NCBI GenBank assembly: GCA_030017475.1
Contig: JASEIO010000005.1
Span: 1 to 58,362, forward strand
Reading direction: 5' to 3'
Length of the DNA stretch: 58,362 nucleotides
DNA from: a bacterium
GTDB lineage: Bacteria > UBA9089 > JASEIO01
The notes below the pieces were generated by a model, which ran no database searches, had not been told where the DNA came from, and saw only the letters and a program-made list of their open reading frames with translations. The translations under genes and the position numbers were made by a program. Numbering within the stretch: the stretch's first letter is position 1; each line of letters opens with the position of its first letter. Shown here in pieces: positions 1 to 7,857 of this stretch.

Positions 1-115
1 TTAAAAGAAAAAGACCCATCGATAGATCCCAACATACTCAATCTACCTCCTATAAGACTTGAAATATTGTTTGACAATTATTACAAGACTGGATACCATG
101 TGCCTATGCCAGCCA
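1..115 (+). repeat. Direct repeat copy 1: 3' end of a neighbouring IS copy
   Basis: Bases 1-115 match bases 1024-1138 with one visible difference (g at 102, a at 1125). The second copy encodes the C-terminal end of the transposase at 67-1149. The left copy is therefore most simply the tail of another identical element cut by the window edge, in head-to-tail order with a unit of about 1023 bp. The match ends sharply at 115/1138, which marks the probable element boundary. Confidence 0.8.
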
Positions 116-1149
116 ATTTTAATTTCAGACTAAGAATGGTAGAATTGGCAGAAGAGAAAGGCATAAGTTGGGCAGCCCGGGTGTATGGTACCACCAGAAA
201 GACCGTAAGAAAATGGATTGCAAGGTATAACCAGAATGGATTAGAAGGGCTTAAGGACAGAAAGAAGATACCTAAAACCATTCCCCACAAAATGGACAAG
301 GAAGATGAGAAATGTATAGTCGAATTAAGGAAGACTCATCCTTCCTGGGGTGCAAGGATGTTAAAGGATAGATATAAACTTAAGTGGAGCCATATGGCCA
401 TCCATAGGGTAATAAAACAGAATGGACTCATCAAGAAGAAAAAGAAGAGATGGCAAAAGAGAAAGGATCTGAGAAAGATAAAGGAGAAGATGAGACCCTT
501 TGAGAAGGCCCAGATAGATACAAAGGACCTCTCTGATATAGTGAACTACTATCCATTGATGGTAAGATTCAATCTCCCCAAGTTTGAATACACCTATCGA
601 GATATGTCAACAGGGGCCTCGTTCTATGCCTATGCAGATGCCAACAATTCAAACCTTGCAGATCTATTTGCCAGGTATGTATTAGAACACCTTAAGTCAT
701 ATGGAATAGACACGGCCTCAATAATATGGCAGACAGACAACGGATCAGAGTATATCGGTAATGTCAATAAAAAGACTGATAGGCTGAGTGCCTTTGAAGA
801 GGTCTTAAACAAGCACCATGTTATCTATGAGCGCATACCTCCCAGATGCGCCCACTGGCAGGGAGATGTAGAGAGCTTCCATAGGATAATAGAGAATGAA
901 CTATACGATATAGAATCGTATGGTAACCAAGAAGAATTTCTGGGAAAGGCGTATGCTTATCAACTATACTTCAATTATTTCAGGTCCAATAGATGGAGGG
1001 ACAATAAAACTCCGGAGAAGATCTTAAAAGAAAAAGACCCATCGATAGATCCCAACATACTCAATCTACCTCCTATAAGACTTGAAATATTGTTTGACAA
1101 TTATTACAAGACTGGATACCATGTACCTATGCCAGCCACATTTTTTTAA
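67..1149 (+). CDS. IS481-like transposase with DDE integrase core
   Basis: Cut-and-paste or copy transposase of an insertion sequence. The N-terminus (about residues 20-70) is a helix-turn-helix with the pattern SWAARVYGTTRKTVRKWIARY. The rve-type core follows, with D151 in AQIDTKDL, D224 in WQTDNGSEY and E269 in GDVESFHR, so the DDE triad is intact. The first 16 residues, from TTG 67, are encoded inside the 115-bp repeat and also appear at the C-terminus (FDNYYKTGYHVPMPA), so the true start is probably ATG 106 or ATG 136. No good Shine-Dalgarno site precedes any of them. Classical terminal inverted repeats were not found by eye. The element lies just upstream of the mraZ promoter. The family (IS481/ISNCY-type) is recognised; the subgroup is uncertain. 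Confidence 0.85.
   Translation: MFDNYYKTGYHVPMPANFNFRLRMVELAEEKGISWAARVYGTTRKTVRKWIARYNQNGLEGLKDRKKIPKTIPHKMDKEDEKCIVELRKTHPSWGARMLKDRYKLKWSHMAIHRVIKQNGLIKKKKKRWQKRKDLRKIKEKMRPFEKAQIDTKDLSDIVNYYPLMVRFNLPKFEYTYRDMSTGASFYAYADANNSNLADLFARYVLEHLKSYGIDTASIIWQTDNGSEYIGNVNKKTDRLSAFEEVLNKHHVIYERIPPRCAHWQGDVESFHRIIENELYDIESYGNQEEFLGKAYAYQLYFNYFRSNRWRDNKTPEKILKEKDPSIDPNILNLPPIRLEILFDNYYKTGYHVPMPATFF
1024..1138 (+). repeat. Direct repeat copy 2: 3' end of the IS
   Basis: Second copy of the 115-bp sequence at 1-115. It encodes the last 38 or so transposase residues. It ends about 20 bp before the -35 box of the mraZ promoter, so the right end of the element abuts the dcw control region without disrupting it. 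Confidence 0.8.
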
Positions 1150-1157
1150 AAAAATCC

Positions 1158-1185
1158 TTGACAAATTTAAAGGATTTAGTATAGT
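1158..1185 (+). promoter_or_regulatory. Sigma70-type promoter of the dcw operon
   Basis: A perfect -35 box TTGACA (1158-1163) and a -10 box TATAGT (1180-1185) are separated by 16 bp. Transcription would start near 1192, giving an 88-base leader before mraZ. The box quality and position between the IS and mraZ make this the likely main promoter of the cell-wall and division genes. Confidence 0.75.
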
Positions 1186-1197
1186 ATGGTATTTGTT

Positions 1198-1224
1198 CCA
1201 GAGGAGGGAAGTGGAGTAAAGTGG
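1198..1224 (+). promoter_or_regulatory. MraZ operator: 10-bp-phased AAGTGG repeats
   Basis: Two clear repeats, GAAGTGG (1208-1214) and AAAGTGG (1218-1224), are spaced exactly 10 bp apart. A degenerate third, CCAGAGG, lies at 1198-1204. MraZ proteins are known to bind arrays of short GTGG/TGGG-type repeats with 10-bp phasing in front of mraZ. The position just downstream of the predicted start site suits autorepression of the operon. Confidence 0.65.
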
Positions 1225-1279
1225 TGTTCTAATATTATTAATCAAGATATCATCAACTATCGAATATTTAGGTAGATTA

Positions 1280-1708
1280 ATGTTTTTGGGGAAATACGAA
1301 CATACCTTAGATGAAAAATATAGATTAATTATTCCAACTAAATTTAGAAAGGCTATAGATAACTTCGTAATCACCTGTGGATTAGATAACTGTTTATTTC
1401 TCTACCCGATGGATGAATGGATGAAGATCTCGCTTGCTTTAAAAGAAATCTCCACCACTAAAAAAGATAATCGTGCCTTTACTCGCAAATTCTTCTCCTC
1501 TGCCATTGAAGTTACCTTAGACAACCAAGGAAGATTCACCTTACCTTTGCCCTTACGAGAATATGCTAGATTGAATAAGGAGGTTGTGATCATTGGGGTT
1601 TCTAATAGGATTGAAATTTGGGCAAAAGATTTGTGGATAAATTATGAGAAAGAAATTACAAAGTCTTATGAAGAGGCTGCAGAACAAATAGTGGATGTAG
1701 AAATCTGA
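1280..1708 (+). CDS. mraZ: Transcriptional regulator MraZ
   Basis: DNA-binding regulator at the head of the division and cell-wall cluster. It is 142 residues long, as usual. It has two SpoVT/AbrB-like swapped-hairpin halves: residues 1-60 with YEHTLDEKYRLIIPTKFRKA, and the second half with the conserved DNQGRFTLP motif near residue 80. Start ATG 1280. The phased operator repeats 56-82 bp upstream fit autoregulation. In other bacteria MraZ counteracts the neighbouring RsmH and represses dcw transcription; that role is inferred here from family and position. Confidence 0.95.
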   Translation: MFLGKYEHTLDEKYRLIIPTKFRKAIDNFVITCGLDNCLFLYPMDEWMKISLALKEISTTKKDNRAFTRKFFSSAIEVTLDNQGRFTLPLPLREYARLNKEVVIIGVSNRIEIWAKDLWINYEKEITKSYEEAAEQIVDVEI

Positions 1709-1791
1709 TAGTTGTAAGTTGTCATCTGTTAGTTGTCAGATGAGATGCCAATTTGTTTAACAACTAAAAACTAAAAAGGCTGGGAGAGGAA

Positions 1792-2667
1792 ATGGGGAAG
1801 TATCATATCCCTGTTATGTTACAAGAAGTCTTGGAATTCCTATCTCCAAGGGAAGGAGGTATATATGTAGATTGCACTTTAGGAGAGGGGGGTCATACAA
1901 AAAGGATTTTAGAACATGGAGTAGCAAGGATTATAGGTATCGATGAAGATTATGAGATGATCGAGCGGGCTCGGGAAAATCTTTCTGAATTCGTAAATAA
2001 AGTAATATTTGTTAATGATAACTTTAGAAATTTAGACAAGATCTTAGGGCATAATAATATAAAATCTATAGATGGGATTTTATATGACCTAGGTACCTCT
2101 TCCTATCATTTAGAAACTGCATCCAGAGGATTTAGTTTTTTATTAAATGGACCGCTGGATATGCGGTTTAATAAAAGGCAGAAAGTAAAGGCCTCTACGT
2201 TAATTAATAGTTTAGCGGAAAATGACTTGGTTCGCCTTATCTGGGGATATGGAGAAGATAGGTACGCAAAGAGAATAGCTAAAGGGATTGTGGAAGGAAG
2301 AGCTCGTAGGTCTATTGAGACTACCTTCCAGTTGGTAGATGTAATAAACTCATCCCTTCCTAAGGATTACAAGCCTAATATCCATCCAGCCACAAGAACC
2401 TTTCAAGCATTACGTATAGCAGTTAACAATGAGTTAGAGGCAATAGAGGTCTCTCTTAAGAAATCATTTCCTTTCCTAAAGTTAGGATCACGGATTGTAG
2501 TTATATCTTTCCATTCCTTAGAAGATAGAATAGTAAAAAGTACCTTTTTAGCTTTTAAAGAGCGAGGTCAGATCATTACTAAGAGGCCTATTACGCCGAC
2601 ACAAAAAGAAATAGCCATGAATCCCAGGGCAAGATCAGCAAAGCTTAGGTGTTTCGAACGGAAATAA
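1792..2667 (+). CDS. rsmH: 16S rRNA (cytosine(1402)-N(4))-methyltransferase RsmH
   Basis: Uses S-adenosylmethionine to N4-methylate C1402 in the decoding centre of 16S rRNA. At 291 residues it is slightly short of the 310 or so typical of the family. Visible motifs are the SAM-binding DCTLGEGGHTKRIL near residue 25, LYDLGTSSYHLE near residue 103, and the C-terminal SFHSLEDRIVKSTF. It follows mraZ after an 83-bp gap holding a short hairpin repeat (CATCTG...CAGATG). AGGA lies just before ATG 1792. The 3' end runs directly into the ftsL-like gene. Confidence 0.96.
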   Translation: MGKYHIPVMLQEVLEFLSPREGGIYVDCTLGEGGHTKRILEHGVARIIGIDEDYEMIERARENLSEFVNKVIFVNDNFRNLDKILGHNNIKSIDGILYDLGTSSYHLETASRGFSFLLNGPLDMRFNKRQKVKASTLINSLAENDLVRLIWGYGEDRYAKRIAKGIVEGRARRSIETTFQLVDVINSSLPKDYKPNIHPATRTFQALRIAVNNELEAIEVSLKKSFPFLKLGSRIVVISFHSLEDRIVKSTFLAFKERGQIITKRPITPTQKEIAMNPRARSAKLRCFERK

Positions 2668-2669
2668 GC

Positions 2670-2951
2670 GTGAAGATAGTTTTAATCTACTTGATATTTG
2701 CAATAATTGTTATTTCTATAATCCTTGGCAATATCTGGCAGCATAATCAAATCATTTTTTTAGGATATAGGAAGGCCGAACTCGTAAAAGACATAAGAGA
2801 ATTAGAGAATGAAAGAAATGAATTAAAGATTGAAATAAGTCGTTTAAGTTCTTTTTCCCGTATTGAAAAAGTGGCTCATAAATTAGGATTAATTACCCCT
2901 CAGAAGATAGAGGTAATTCGTATCCCAATGGAGGTAGATAATGAAAACTAA
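2670..2951 (+). CDS. ftsL: FtsL-like cell division protein
   Basis: Small bitopic division protein of the FtsL/DivIC type, which forms the FtsQLB-like subcomplex activating septal synthesis. It has a one-span topology: hydrophobic segment IVLIYLIFAIIVISIILG in the first 22 residues, then a coiled coil rich in Glu, Leu and Arg (KDIRELENERNELKIEISRL), ending in the typical HKLGLITPQ region. GTG 2670, two bases after the rsmH stop, is preferred over GTG 2649, which would overlap rsmH. Sequence conservation in this family is weak, so the name rests on size, topology and position between rsmH and mraY. Confidence 0.8.
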   Translation: MKIVLIYLIFAIIVISIILGNIWQHNQIIFLGYRKAELVKDIRELENERNELKIEISRLSSFSRIEKVAHKLGLITPQKIEVIRIPMEVDNEN

Positions 2952-3111
2952 AGAGGACGCTTTATGGAATTATATCTTTGAATTGTATGGGGTTAAGTCT
3001 TATGAGGAGTTAAAGAAGGTTCTAAAAATCAAAATCCCAAATAGAAAAGTAGATTATACCTTTTACCAAAGGTTCTCGGATAAAAATAGAGAAATAGAAA
3101 GTGGGAAATAG
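2941..3111 (+). CDS. 56-residue hypothetical protein in the ftsI-murE-murF position
   Basis: Small ORF beginning ATGAAAACTAAAGAGGAC, overlapping the end of ftsL by 11 bases, with a good ribosome site (GGAGG at 2930-2934). The product begins MKTKEDALWNYIFELYG and includes SYEELKKVLKIKIPNRKVDY. It is charged and mainly helical, with no membrane segment or recognised domain. In most bacteria ftsI, murE and murF lie between ftsL and mraY; here this ORF is the only coding sequence there. It may be a real small protein or a spacer left by a deletion. Confidence 0.5.
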   Translation: MKTKEDALWNYIFELYGVKSYEELKKVLKIKIPNRKVDYTFYQRFSDKNREIESGK

Positions 3112-3171
3112 GATGCAGATGAACGCAAGATTCTTATGATCTTAAATATCCTGTTTAATCTGCATCCCATT
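3111..3171. repeat. Inverted repeat GGATGCAGAT...ATCTGCATCC
   Basis: A perfect 10-bp inverted repeat lies at 3111-3120 and 3162-3171, with a second inner stem AAGAT/ATCTT. It could fold as a long hairpin in the dcw transcript before mraY. A related sequence, GCAGAT...ACGCAGATTAGCGC, occurs near 31280-31320, so this seems to be one class of a dispersed intergenic element. There is no T tract, so it is not an intrinsic terminator. Confidence 0.6.
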
Positions 3172-3187
3172 GATTTGAAGGGGCGAG

Positions 3188-4279
3188 ATGCTTTATTATA
3201 TCTTTTATGAACTACTTTTTAATGAGGAGACATGGTGCTCCATATTTAGGGTGTTTAGGTATATAACCTTTAGATCGGTTTATGCTGCCTTATCCTCGTT
3301 TCTAATATGTATTATCTTAGGGCCGTGGATAATAAAGAAATTAAAAGAACGAAATATTAGTAAAAAGGTTATTAAAGATTATTACCCAATTTCACATCAT
3401 AAGAAACAGGATGTTCCTACCATGGGCGGTTTGATCATTTTAGTCTCTTTAATCGTCTCATCCATTTTATGGGTAAGACTTAATAATAGATTCTTTTGGA
3501 TTATAATGTTTTCGATCGTAGGTTTTGGGATATTAGGGCTTTTAGATGATTATCTAAAATATAAAGGGAGGGAGATAAAGGCCTCTCACAAACTAATCTG
3601 GCAAATTATTTTAGCCGGTATAATTGCTGTTTTCTTATATTGGAACTCTAAAGAGGCAGAACTCTCTACCTTTCTCAATCTGCCATTTTTTAAGATACCA
3701 CCCATAAATCTATATTGGGGATATATCCCTTTTGTAATCTTGGTTATTGTAGCCTCTTCAAATGCAGTAAATATAACTGATGGCTTAGATGGATTGGCTA
3801 TTGGTGCCTTAGTCTTTGCATGCCTTGCCTTTTCTATAATATGTTATGTATCAGGACATGCAAAGTTTGCGGACTATTTAAATATAATACATATAGTAGA
3901 GGCAGGAGAGTTGACTGTCTTTATGGGGGCATTGGTTGGAACGGGCTTAGGGTTTTTGTGGTTTAATACCTACCCAGCTCAGGTCTTTATGGGTGATACT
4001 GGATCTTTAGCCTTAGGTGGAGCCTTGGGAACAATTGCTGTTTTAACTAAACATGAGTTGGTGCTTTTGCTAATCGGGGGTTTATTTGTTATAGAGGCAG
4101 GGTCGGTTATAGTTCAAGTCGCTTATTTTAAATTAAAGAAAAAAAGGATATTCAATATGGCTCCATTACATCACCATTTTGAACTAAAGGGATGGCCAGA
4201 GCCAAAGATTATTGTTAGGTTTTGGATTATAGCCTCTATCTTCACACTTTTAAGCCTATCTACACTAAAATTAAGGTAG
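3188..4279 (+). CDS. mraY: Phospho-N-acetylmuramoyl-pentapeptide-transferase MraY
   Basis: Integral membrane enzyme that transfers phospho-MurNAc-pentapeptide from UDP to undecaprenyl phosphate, forming lipid I. It has 363 residues and about ten membrane spans. Signature motifs are LLDDYLKYKGREIKASHK (DD acidic pair), NAVNITDGLDGLAIG, FMGDTGSLALGGALG and APLHHHFELKGWPE with the HHH motif. Start ATG 3188, after GGGGCGAG. The N-terminus is a few residues longer than usual. It is followed four bases later by murD. Confidence 0.97.
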   Translation: MLYYIFYELLFNEETWCSIFRVFRYITFRSVYAALSSFLICIILGPWIIKKLKERNISKKVIKDYYPISHHKKQDVPTMGGLIILVSLIVSSILWVRLNNRFFWIIMFSIVGFGILGLLDDYLKYKGREIKASHKLIWQIILAGIIAVFLYWNSKEAELSTFLNLPFFKIPPINLYWGYIPFVILVIVASSNAVNITDGLDGLAIGALVFACLAFSIICYVSGHAKFADYLNIIHIVEAGELTVFMGALVGTGLGFLWFNTYPAQVFMGDTGSLALGGALGTIAVLTKHELVLLLIGGLFVIEAGSVIVQVAYFKLKKKRIFNMAPLHHHFELKGWPEPKIIVRFWIIASIFTLLSLSTLKLR

Positions 4280-4283
4280 CATT

Positions 4284-5612
4284 ATGGATGTAAAGGGCAA
4301 GGTTGTAACTGTAATAGGTTTAGGAAAAAGCGGAGGTTCTGCAGCACGGCTTCTCTGTGAAAAAGGGGCAAAGGTAAAGATAAGCGAAAAAGAAGATATA
4401 AAAGAGATAAGGGATGACTTTTTAAAAAATTTAGAGATTGAATGGGGTAGACATACAAAAGGGTTTGTGCTTCGTTCTGATTTAATTGTTAAATCCCCTG
4501 GGGTTCCGAGAGATATCGAGGTATTAATTGAGGCAAGGCATGCTGGTATACCTATAATCTCTGAGATTGAACTTGCCTATTCTTACGTAGCTAATCAAAA
4601 GATAATTGCCATAACTGGTACAAATGGAAAGACCACCGTAACACACTTGATCGGAGAGATATTAAAAAGGGATGGCAAAAGGGTTAAGGTATGTGGAAAT
4701 ATCGGCCTTCCTTTTTCCGAAATTATACCGGGACTCAAAGCTCAGGATTTAATAGTCTTAGAGGTAAGTTCTTTTCAATTAGAAGATATAATAGATTTTA
4801 GGCCATATATAAGTGTATTTCTTAACCTGACTCGAGATCATTTAGATAGATACAGCAATATGGAGGAATATAGGCATGCAAAGATAAAGATATTTAAAAA
4901 TCAAACAACCGATGATTTTGCCGTTTTAAATGTAGATGACCCAGAGATTTCTGGTATAAATAAGATCTTACCTAAGATCATCCCATTCAGTAAGCACAAT
5001 TTAGAAAAAGGTGTATGTGTTAAATCGGGAAAGATATTTTCAAATGATAGAGTGGTGTGCGGCATAGGTGACTTAAGAATTCCAGGCTTACACAATTTAG
5101 AAAATGTATTAGCCAGTATTGCAGTGAACACAATCTTAGATGTGGATTTTCGGGTCCTGCGAGAAACCATTTCCAAATTCCAAGGCTTAGAGCATAGATT
5201 GGAAGAGGTTTCGGAAATCCATGGGATTAAATTTATAAATGACTCCAAGTCTACAAATATTTCGTCTTTAAGAATGGCCTTAGATTGTACGTCCGCTCCA
5301 ATTATACTAATTGCTGGAGGGAAGGATAAGGGTTTTGATTATAGTGAATTGAAGGATTTGATGAGAAAAAAGGTTCGCTTAGCAGTACTATTTGGGGAGG
5401 TAAGGCATAAGATGGCTTGCGATTTAGCTTCGGCAGTCTCTATAGAAAAGGTTTTAGATTTACGAGAAGCGACGACTTTGGCTTATGAAAAGGCAAAAAA
5501 AGGAGACTGTATACTTCTCTCCCCAGGTACTTCGAGTTTTGATCAATTCCGAGATTTTGAAGAAAGAGGAAGGACATTTAAGGAATTGGTAGCCAAAATA
5601 GGGATGCAATGA
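4284..5612 (+). CDS. murD: UDP-N-acetylmuramoylalanine--D-glutamate ligase MurD
   Basis: Cytoplasmic ATP-dependent ligase that adds D-glutamate to UDP-MurNAc-L-Ala. It is 442 residues, normal for the family. The N-terminal Rossmann-like domain has VIGLGKSGGSAARLL. The central Mur ligase domain has the P-loop AITGTNGKTTVTHLI near residue 110. The C-terminal domain carries HRLEEV, NDSKSTN and LLSPGTSSFDQF. It starts four bases after mraY and its stop overlaps ftsW as ATGA, indicating translational coupling. Confidence 0.97.
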   Translation: MDVKGKVVTVIGLGKSGGSAARLLCEKGAKVKISEKEDIKEIRDDFLKNLEIEWGRHTKGFVLRSDLIVKSPGVPRDIEVLIEARHAGIPIISEIELAYSYVANQKIIAITGTNGKTTVTHLIGEILKRDGKRVKVCGNIGLPFSEIIPGLKAQDLIVLEVSSFQLEDIIDFRPYISVFLNLTRDHLDRYSNMEEYRHAKIKIFKNQTTDDFAVLNVDDPEISGINKILPKIIPFSKHNLEKGVCVKSGKIFSNDRVVCGIGDLRIPGLHNLENVLASIAVNTILDVDFRVLRETISKFQGLEHRLEEVSEIHGIKFINDSKSTNISSLRMALDCTSAPIILIAGGKDKGFDYSELKDLMRKKVRLAVLFGEVRHKMACDLASAVSIEKVLDLREATTLAYEKAKKGDCILLSPGTSSFDQFRDFEERGRTFKELVAKIGMQ

Positions 5613-6718
5613 TTAAATCAAAAGAGGTATTATTCCTGTTGTTGATTACTATCACCTTAGTCAGCATTTCAATCATTATGGTTTATTCCTCATCCTCTAT
5701 TTTTGCTTCCCAAAGATTTAATGACCCCTTTTATTTTTTAAAAAGGCAAATAATTTGGGTTTTTATAGGAATCGCGCTTATGCTAGTTTGCAGTCGGATC
5801 AATTATAAGGTTTGGCAGAGATATTCCTTTCCTTTAATAATATGCGGGATCGTTTTATTAATACTTGTATTTCTCCCTTGGATAGGAAAAGAGATAAGAG
5901 GGGCAAGGAGACAACTGCTGATTGGTCAACCTGTTGAATTTGTAAAATTGGCTTTAGTAATTTATATAGCTGCCTTTTTATCTAAAAAACAAGAGATAAT
6001 CAAAGATTTTATAAAGGGATTTCTTCCGTTTTTGGTGATATTATCAACTGTTTTTATCTTAACTGTTCTCCAGCCAAGTTTAGGAGGGGCAATAAACATG
6101 TCCATATTTTCTTTAGTTATGTTTTTAATAGGTGGAGGGAGGATTTTGCACTTAGGTTATCTATTCCTTTTTTCTCTACCTTTACCATACATCCTAATCT
6201 GGAATGTCCCTTATAGAAAAAGGAGAATCTTAGGATATCTATTTCCCTTTGATGATCCCTTAGATAAAGGGTATCAGATAATCCAATCTTTTTCAGCCTT
6301 AAGAAGAGGTGCCTTACATGGGGTTGGTATAGGAAATTCAACCCAAAAACTTTTCTACTTACCTGAACCTCATACAGACTTTATATTCTCTATTATTGGG
6401 GAAGAGATGGGATTTATAGGTGCGGTATTTATCTTACTCCTTTTCTTAGGATTTGCAATCTTAGGGATAAGAATTGCCTGTAAGGCACCCGATCTATTTG
6501 CAAATTTTCTTGGTGTTGGAATAATCTCTATGATAATTACCCAGGTTATTTTGAATATCTCCGTAGTTACAGGATTATTACCCACTACAGGATTACCTTT
6601 GCCTTTTATTAGCTTTGGAGGATCATCCTTAATTAGTAATATGATTGCGGTAGGGATACTATTAAATATCTCAAGAATGGATGATAGGTTGCCTAAAGTG
6701 AAGTTTATGCCGCGATAG
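5609..6718 (+). CDS. ftsW: SEDS-family peptidoglycan glycosyltransferase FtsW
   Basis: Polytopic membrane protein (369 residues, about ten spans) of the SEDS family, which polymerises lipid II at the septum together with a class B PBP. Visible signature regions are GVGIGNSTQKLFYLPEPHTD followed by FIFSIIGEEMGFIGA, and the C-terminal GLPLPFISFGGSSL. Position between murD and murG favours FtsW over RodA. Its partner FtsI is not encoded beside it. The class B PBP at 19275-21035 resembles PBP2, so the cognate septal PBP may lie outside this window. Confidence 0.93.
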   Translation: MIKSKEVLFLLLITITLVSISIIMVYSSSSIFASQRFNDPFYFLKRQIIWVFIGIALMLVCSRINYKVWQRYSFPLIICGIVLLILVFLPWIGKEIRGARRQLLIGQPVEFVKLALVIYIAAFLSKKQEIIKDFIKGFLPFLVILSTVFILTVLQPSLGGAINMSIFSLVMFLIGGGRILHLGYLFLFSLPLPYILIWNVPYRKRRILGYLFPFDDPLDKGYQIIQSFSALRRGALHGVGIGNSTQKLFYLPEPHTDFIFSIIGEEMGFIGAVFILLLFLGFAILGIRIACKAPDLFANFLGVGIISMIITQVILNISVVTGLLPTTGLPLPFISFGGSSLISNMIAVGILLNISRMDDRLPKVKFMPR

Positions 6719-6744
6719 CATAAAAACTCTAAACAAACTCAGCC

Positions 6745-6768
6745 GAACGATAGTAGAGGCCTATCTTG
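6745..6768 (+). repeat. 24-bp dispersed repeat spanning the murG start
   Basis: This 24-bp sequence (begins GAACGATAGTAGAGG) recurs at 21201-21224 with one mismatch. Here its last three bases form the murG TTG start and its AGAGG acts as the Shine-Dalgarno site. At the second site it spans the prmC stop codon on the other strand. Confidence 0.7.
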
Positions 6769-7857
6769 AAGGTCGTGCTCGTAGTGAGTGGTACAGGAGG
6801 ACATATCTATCCTGGAATTTCAATAGCTAAGGAGTTGAAAAAAAGGGACCCTCAAGTGGAGATCCAGTTTGTGGGGAGAATAAAGACTGACGAATTTCGG
6901 GAATTTAGCTTTACCCAAATTGATATAAAGGAGTGGAATAGACGCATTCTTTGTCTCACTACCTTTGAGTTTGTTTGGAAAATAATGAAAGGTTTTATTC
7001 AATCTCTTCTGTTTTTGAAAAGGTTCCGTCCAGATGTAGTGGTTGGTATGGGTGGATATGCAAGTTTCCCTGTTATTTTATCTGCATATTTGTTAAGAAT
7101 CCCTACACTTGTACATGAACAAAATGTGGTTCCCGGATTAACCATTAAGGTATTAGCTTGGATAGCAGATAAAATTGCTATAAGTTTCGAAGAATCAAAA
7201 AAATATCTACGCCATTCTGCAACACTTACTGGAAATCCTGTAAGAGGAGAGATTGGTAAAGTAGATAGGGTATCCGGATTAAACCATTTCGGGCTTGATC
7301 CTCACAAGTTTACCATCCTTGTTTTTGGAGGATCCCTTGGGGCACATTCAATCAACAAGGCACTAATTGAAGCCCTTCCTTATTTAGAAGAGGTAGGGTG
7401 CAGATTGCAAATAATCCATATTACAGGTAGGGAAGATTATTCCTTTGTACGGGAGAAGGTAAGGGAAAGTAAAATTACTATTCAAGTTTTCCCCTATATT
7501 CTGAAGATGGGGCATGCTTATGCAGCTTCTGACTTAGTAATCTGTAGAGCTGGTGCAACAACTATTTCGGAGCTTACTAAATGTCTTCTTCCTTGTATAC
7601 TTATCCCATATCCATATGCTACAAGTGATCATCAAAGGATAAATGCAGAGGTTTTAGAAAAAAAAGGGGCAAAAATGATCTTAGATAAAGACCTGAGTGG
7701 AGATCTATTAGCTAAAGAGATCTTAGAATTAATGACGGACAAGGAGAGATTGAATAAAATGAAAGCCGGCTTAAAAGATATAGGGATTTCTTCTGCCACC
7801 CAGAAGTTGGTAGAGTTGATATATTCCCTTAAGAGGACAAAAGGTAGAAGATGTTAA
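6766..7857 (+). CDS. murG: Undecaprenyl-PP-MurNAc-pentapeptide GlcNAc transferase MurG
   Basis: Membrane-associated GT-B glycosyltransferase that adds GlcNAc to lipid I, giving lipid II. It has 363 residues. The N-terminal domain has VSGTGGHIYPGISIAKEL (glycine loop) and VHEQNVVPGLTIKVL. The C-terminal UDP-GlcNAc domain has FGGSLGAHSINKAL and ICRAGATTISELTK. TTG at 6766 is the start because MKVVLVVSGTGGH aligns with the normal N-terminus. The ribosome site AGAGG lies within a 24-bp dispersed repeat. The 3' end overlaps murC by 7 bases. Confidence 0.96.
   Translation: MKVVLVVSGTGGHIYPGISIAKELKKRDPQVEIQFVGRIKTDEFREFSFTQIDIKEWNRRILCLTTFEFVWKIMKGFIQSLLFLKRFRPDVVVGMGGYASFPVILSAYLLRIPTLVHEQNVVPGLTIKVLAWIADKIAISFEESKKYLRHSATLTGNPVRGEIGKVDRVSGLNHFGLDPHKFTILVFGGSLGAHSINKALIEALPYLEEVGCRLQIIHITGREDYSFVREKVRESKITIQVFPYILKMGHAYAASDLVICRAGATTISELTKCLLPCILIPYPYATSDHQRINAEVLEKKGAKMILDKDLSGDLLAKEILELMTDKERLNKMKAGLKDIGISSATQKLVELIYSLKRTKGRRC

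Noticed and set aside
2649-2669. Upstream GTG start for ftsL
   Set aside because: It would overlap rsmH by 19 bases without a ribosome site, while GTG 2670 directly after the rsmH stop follows GGAAAT.
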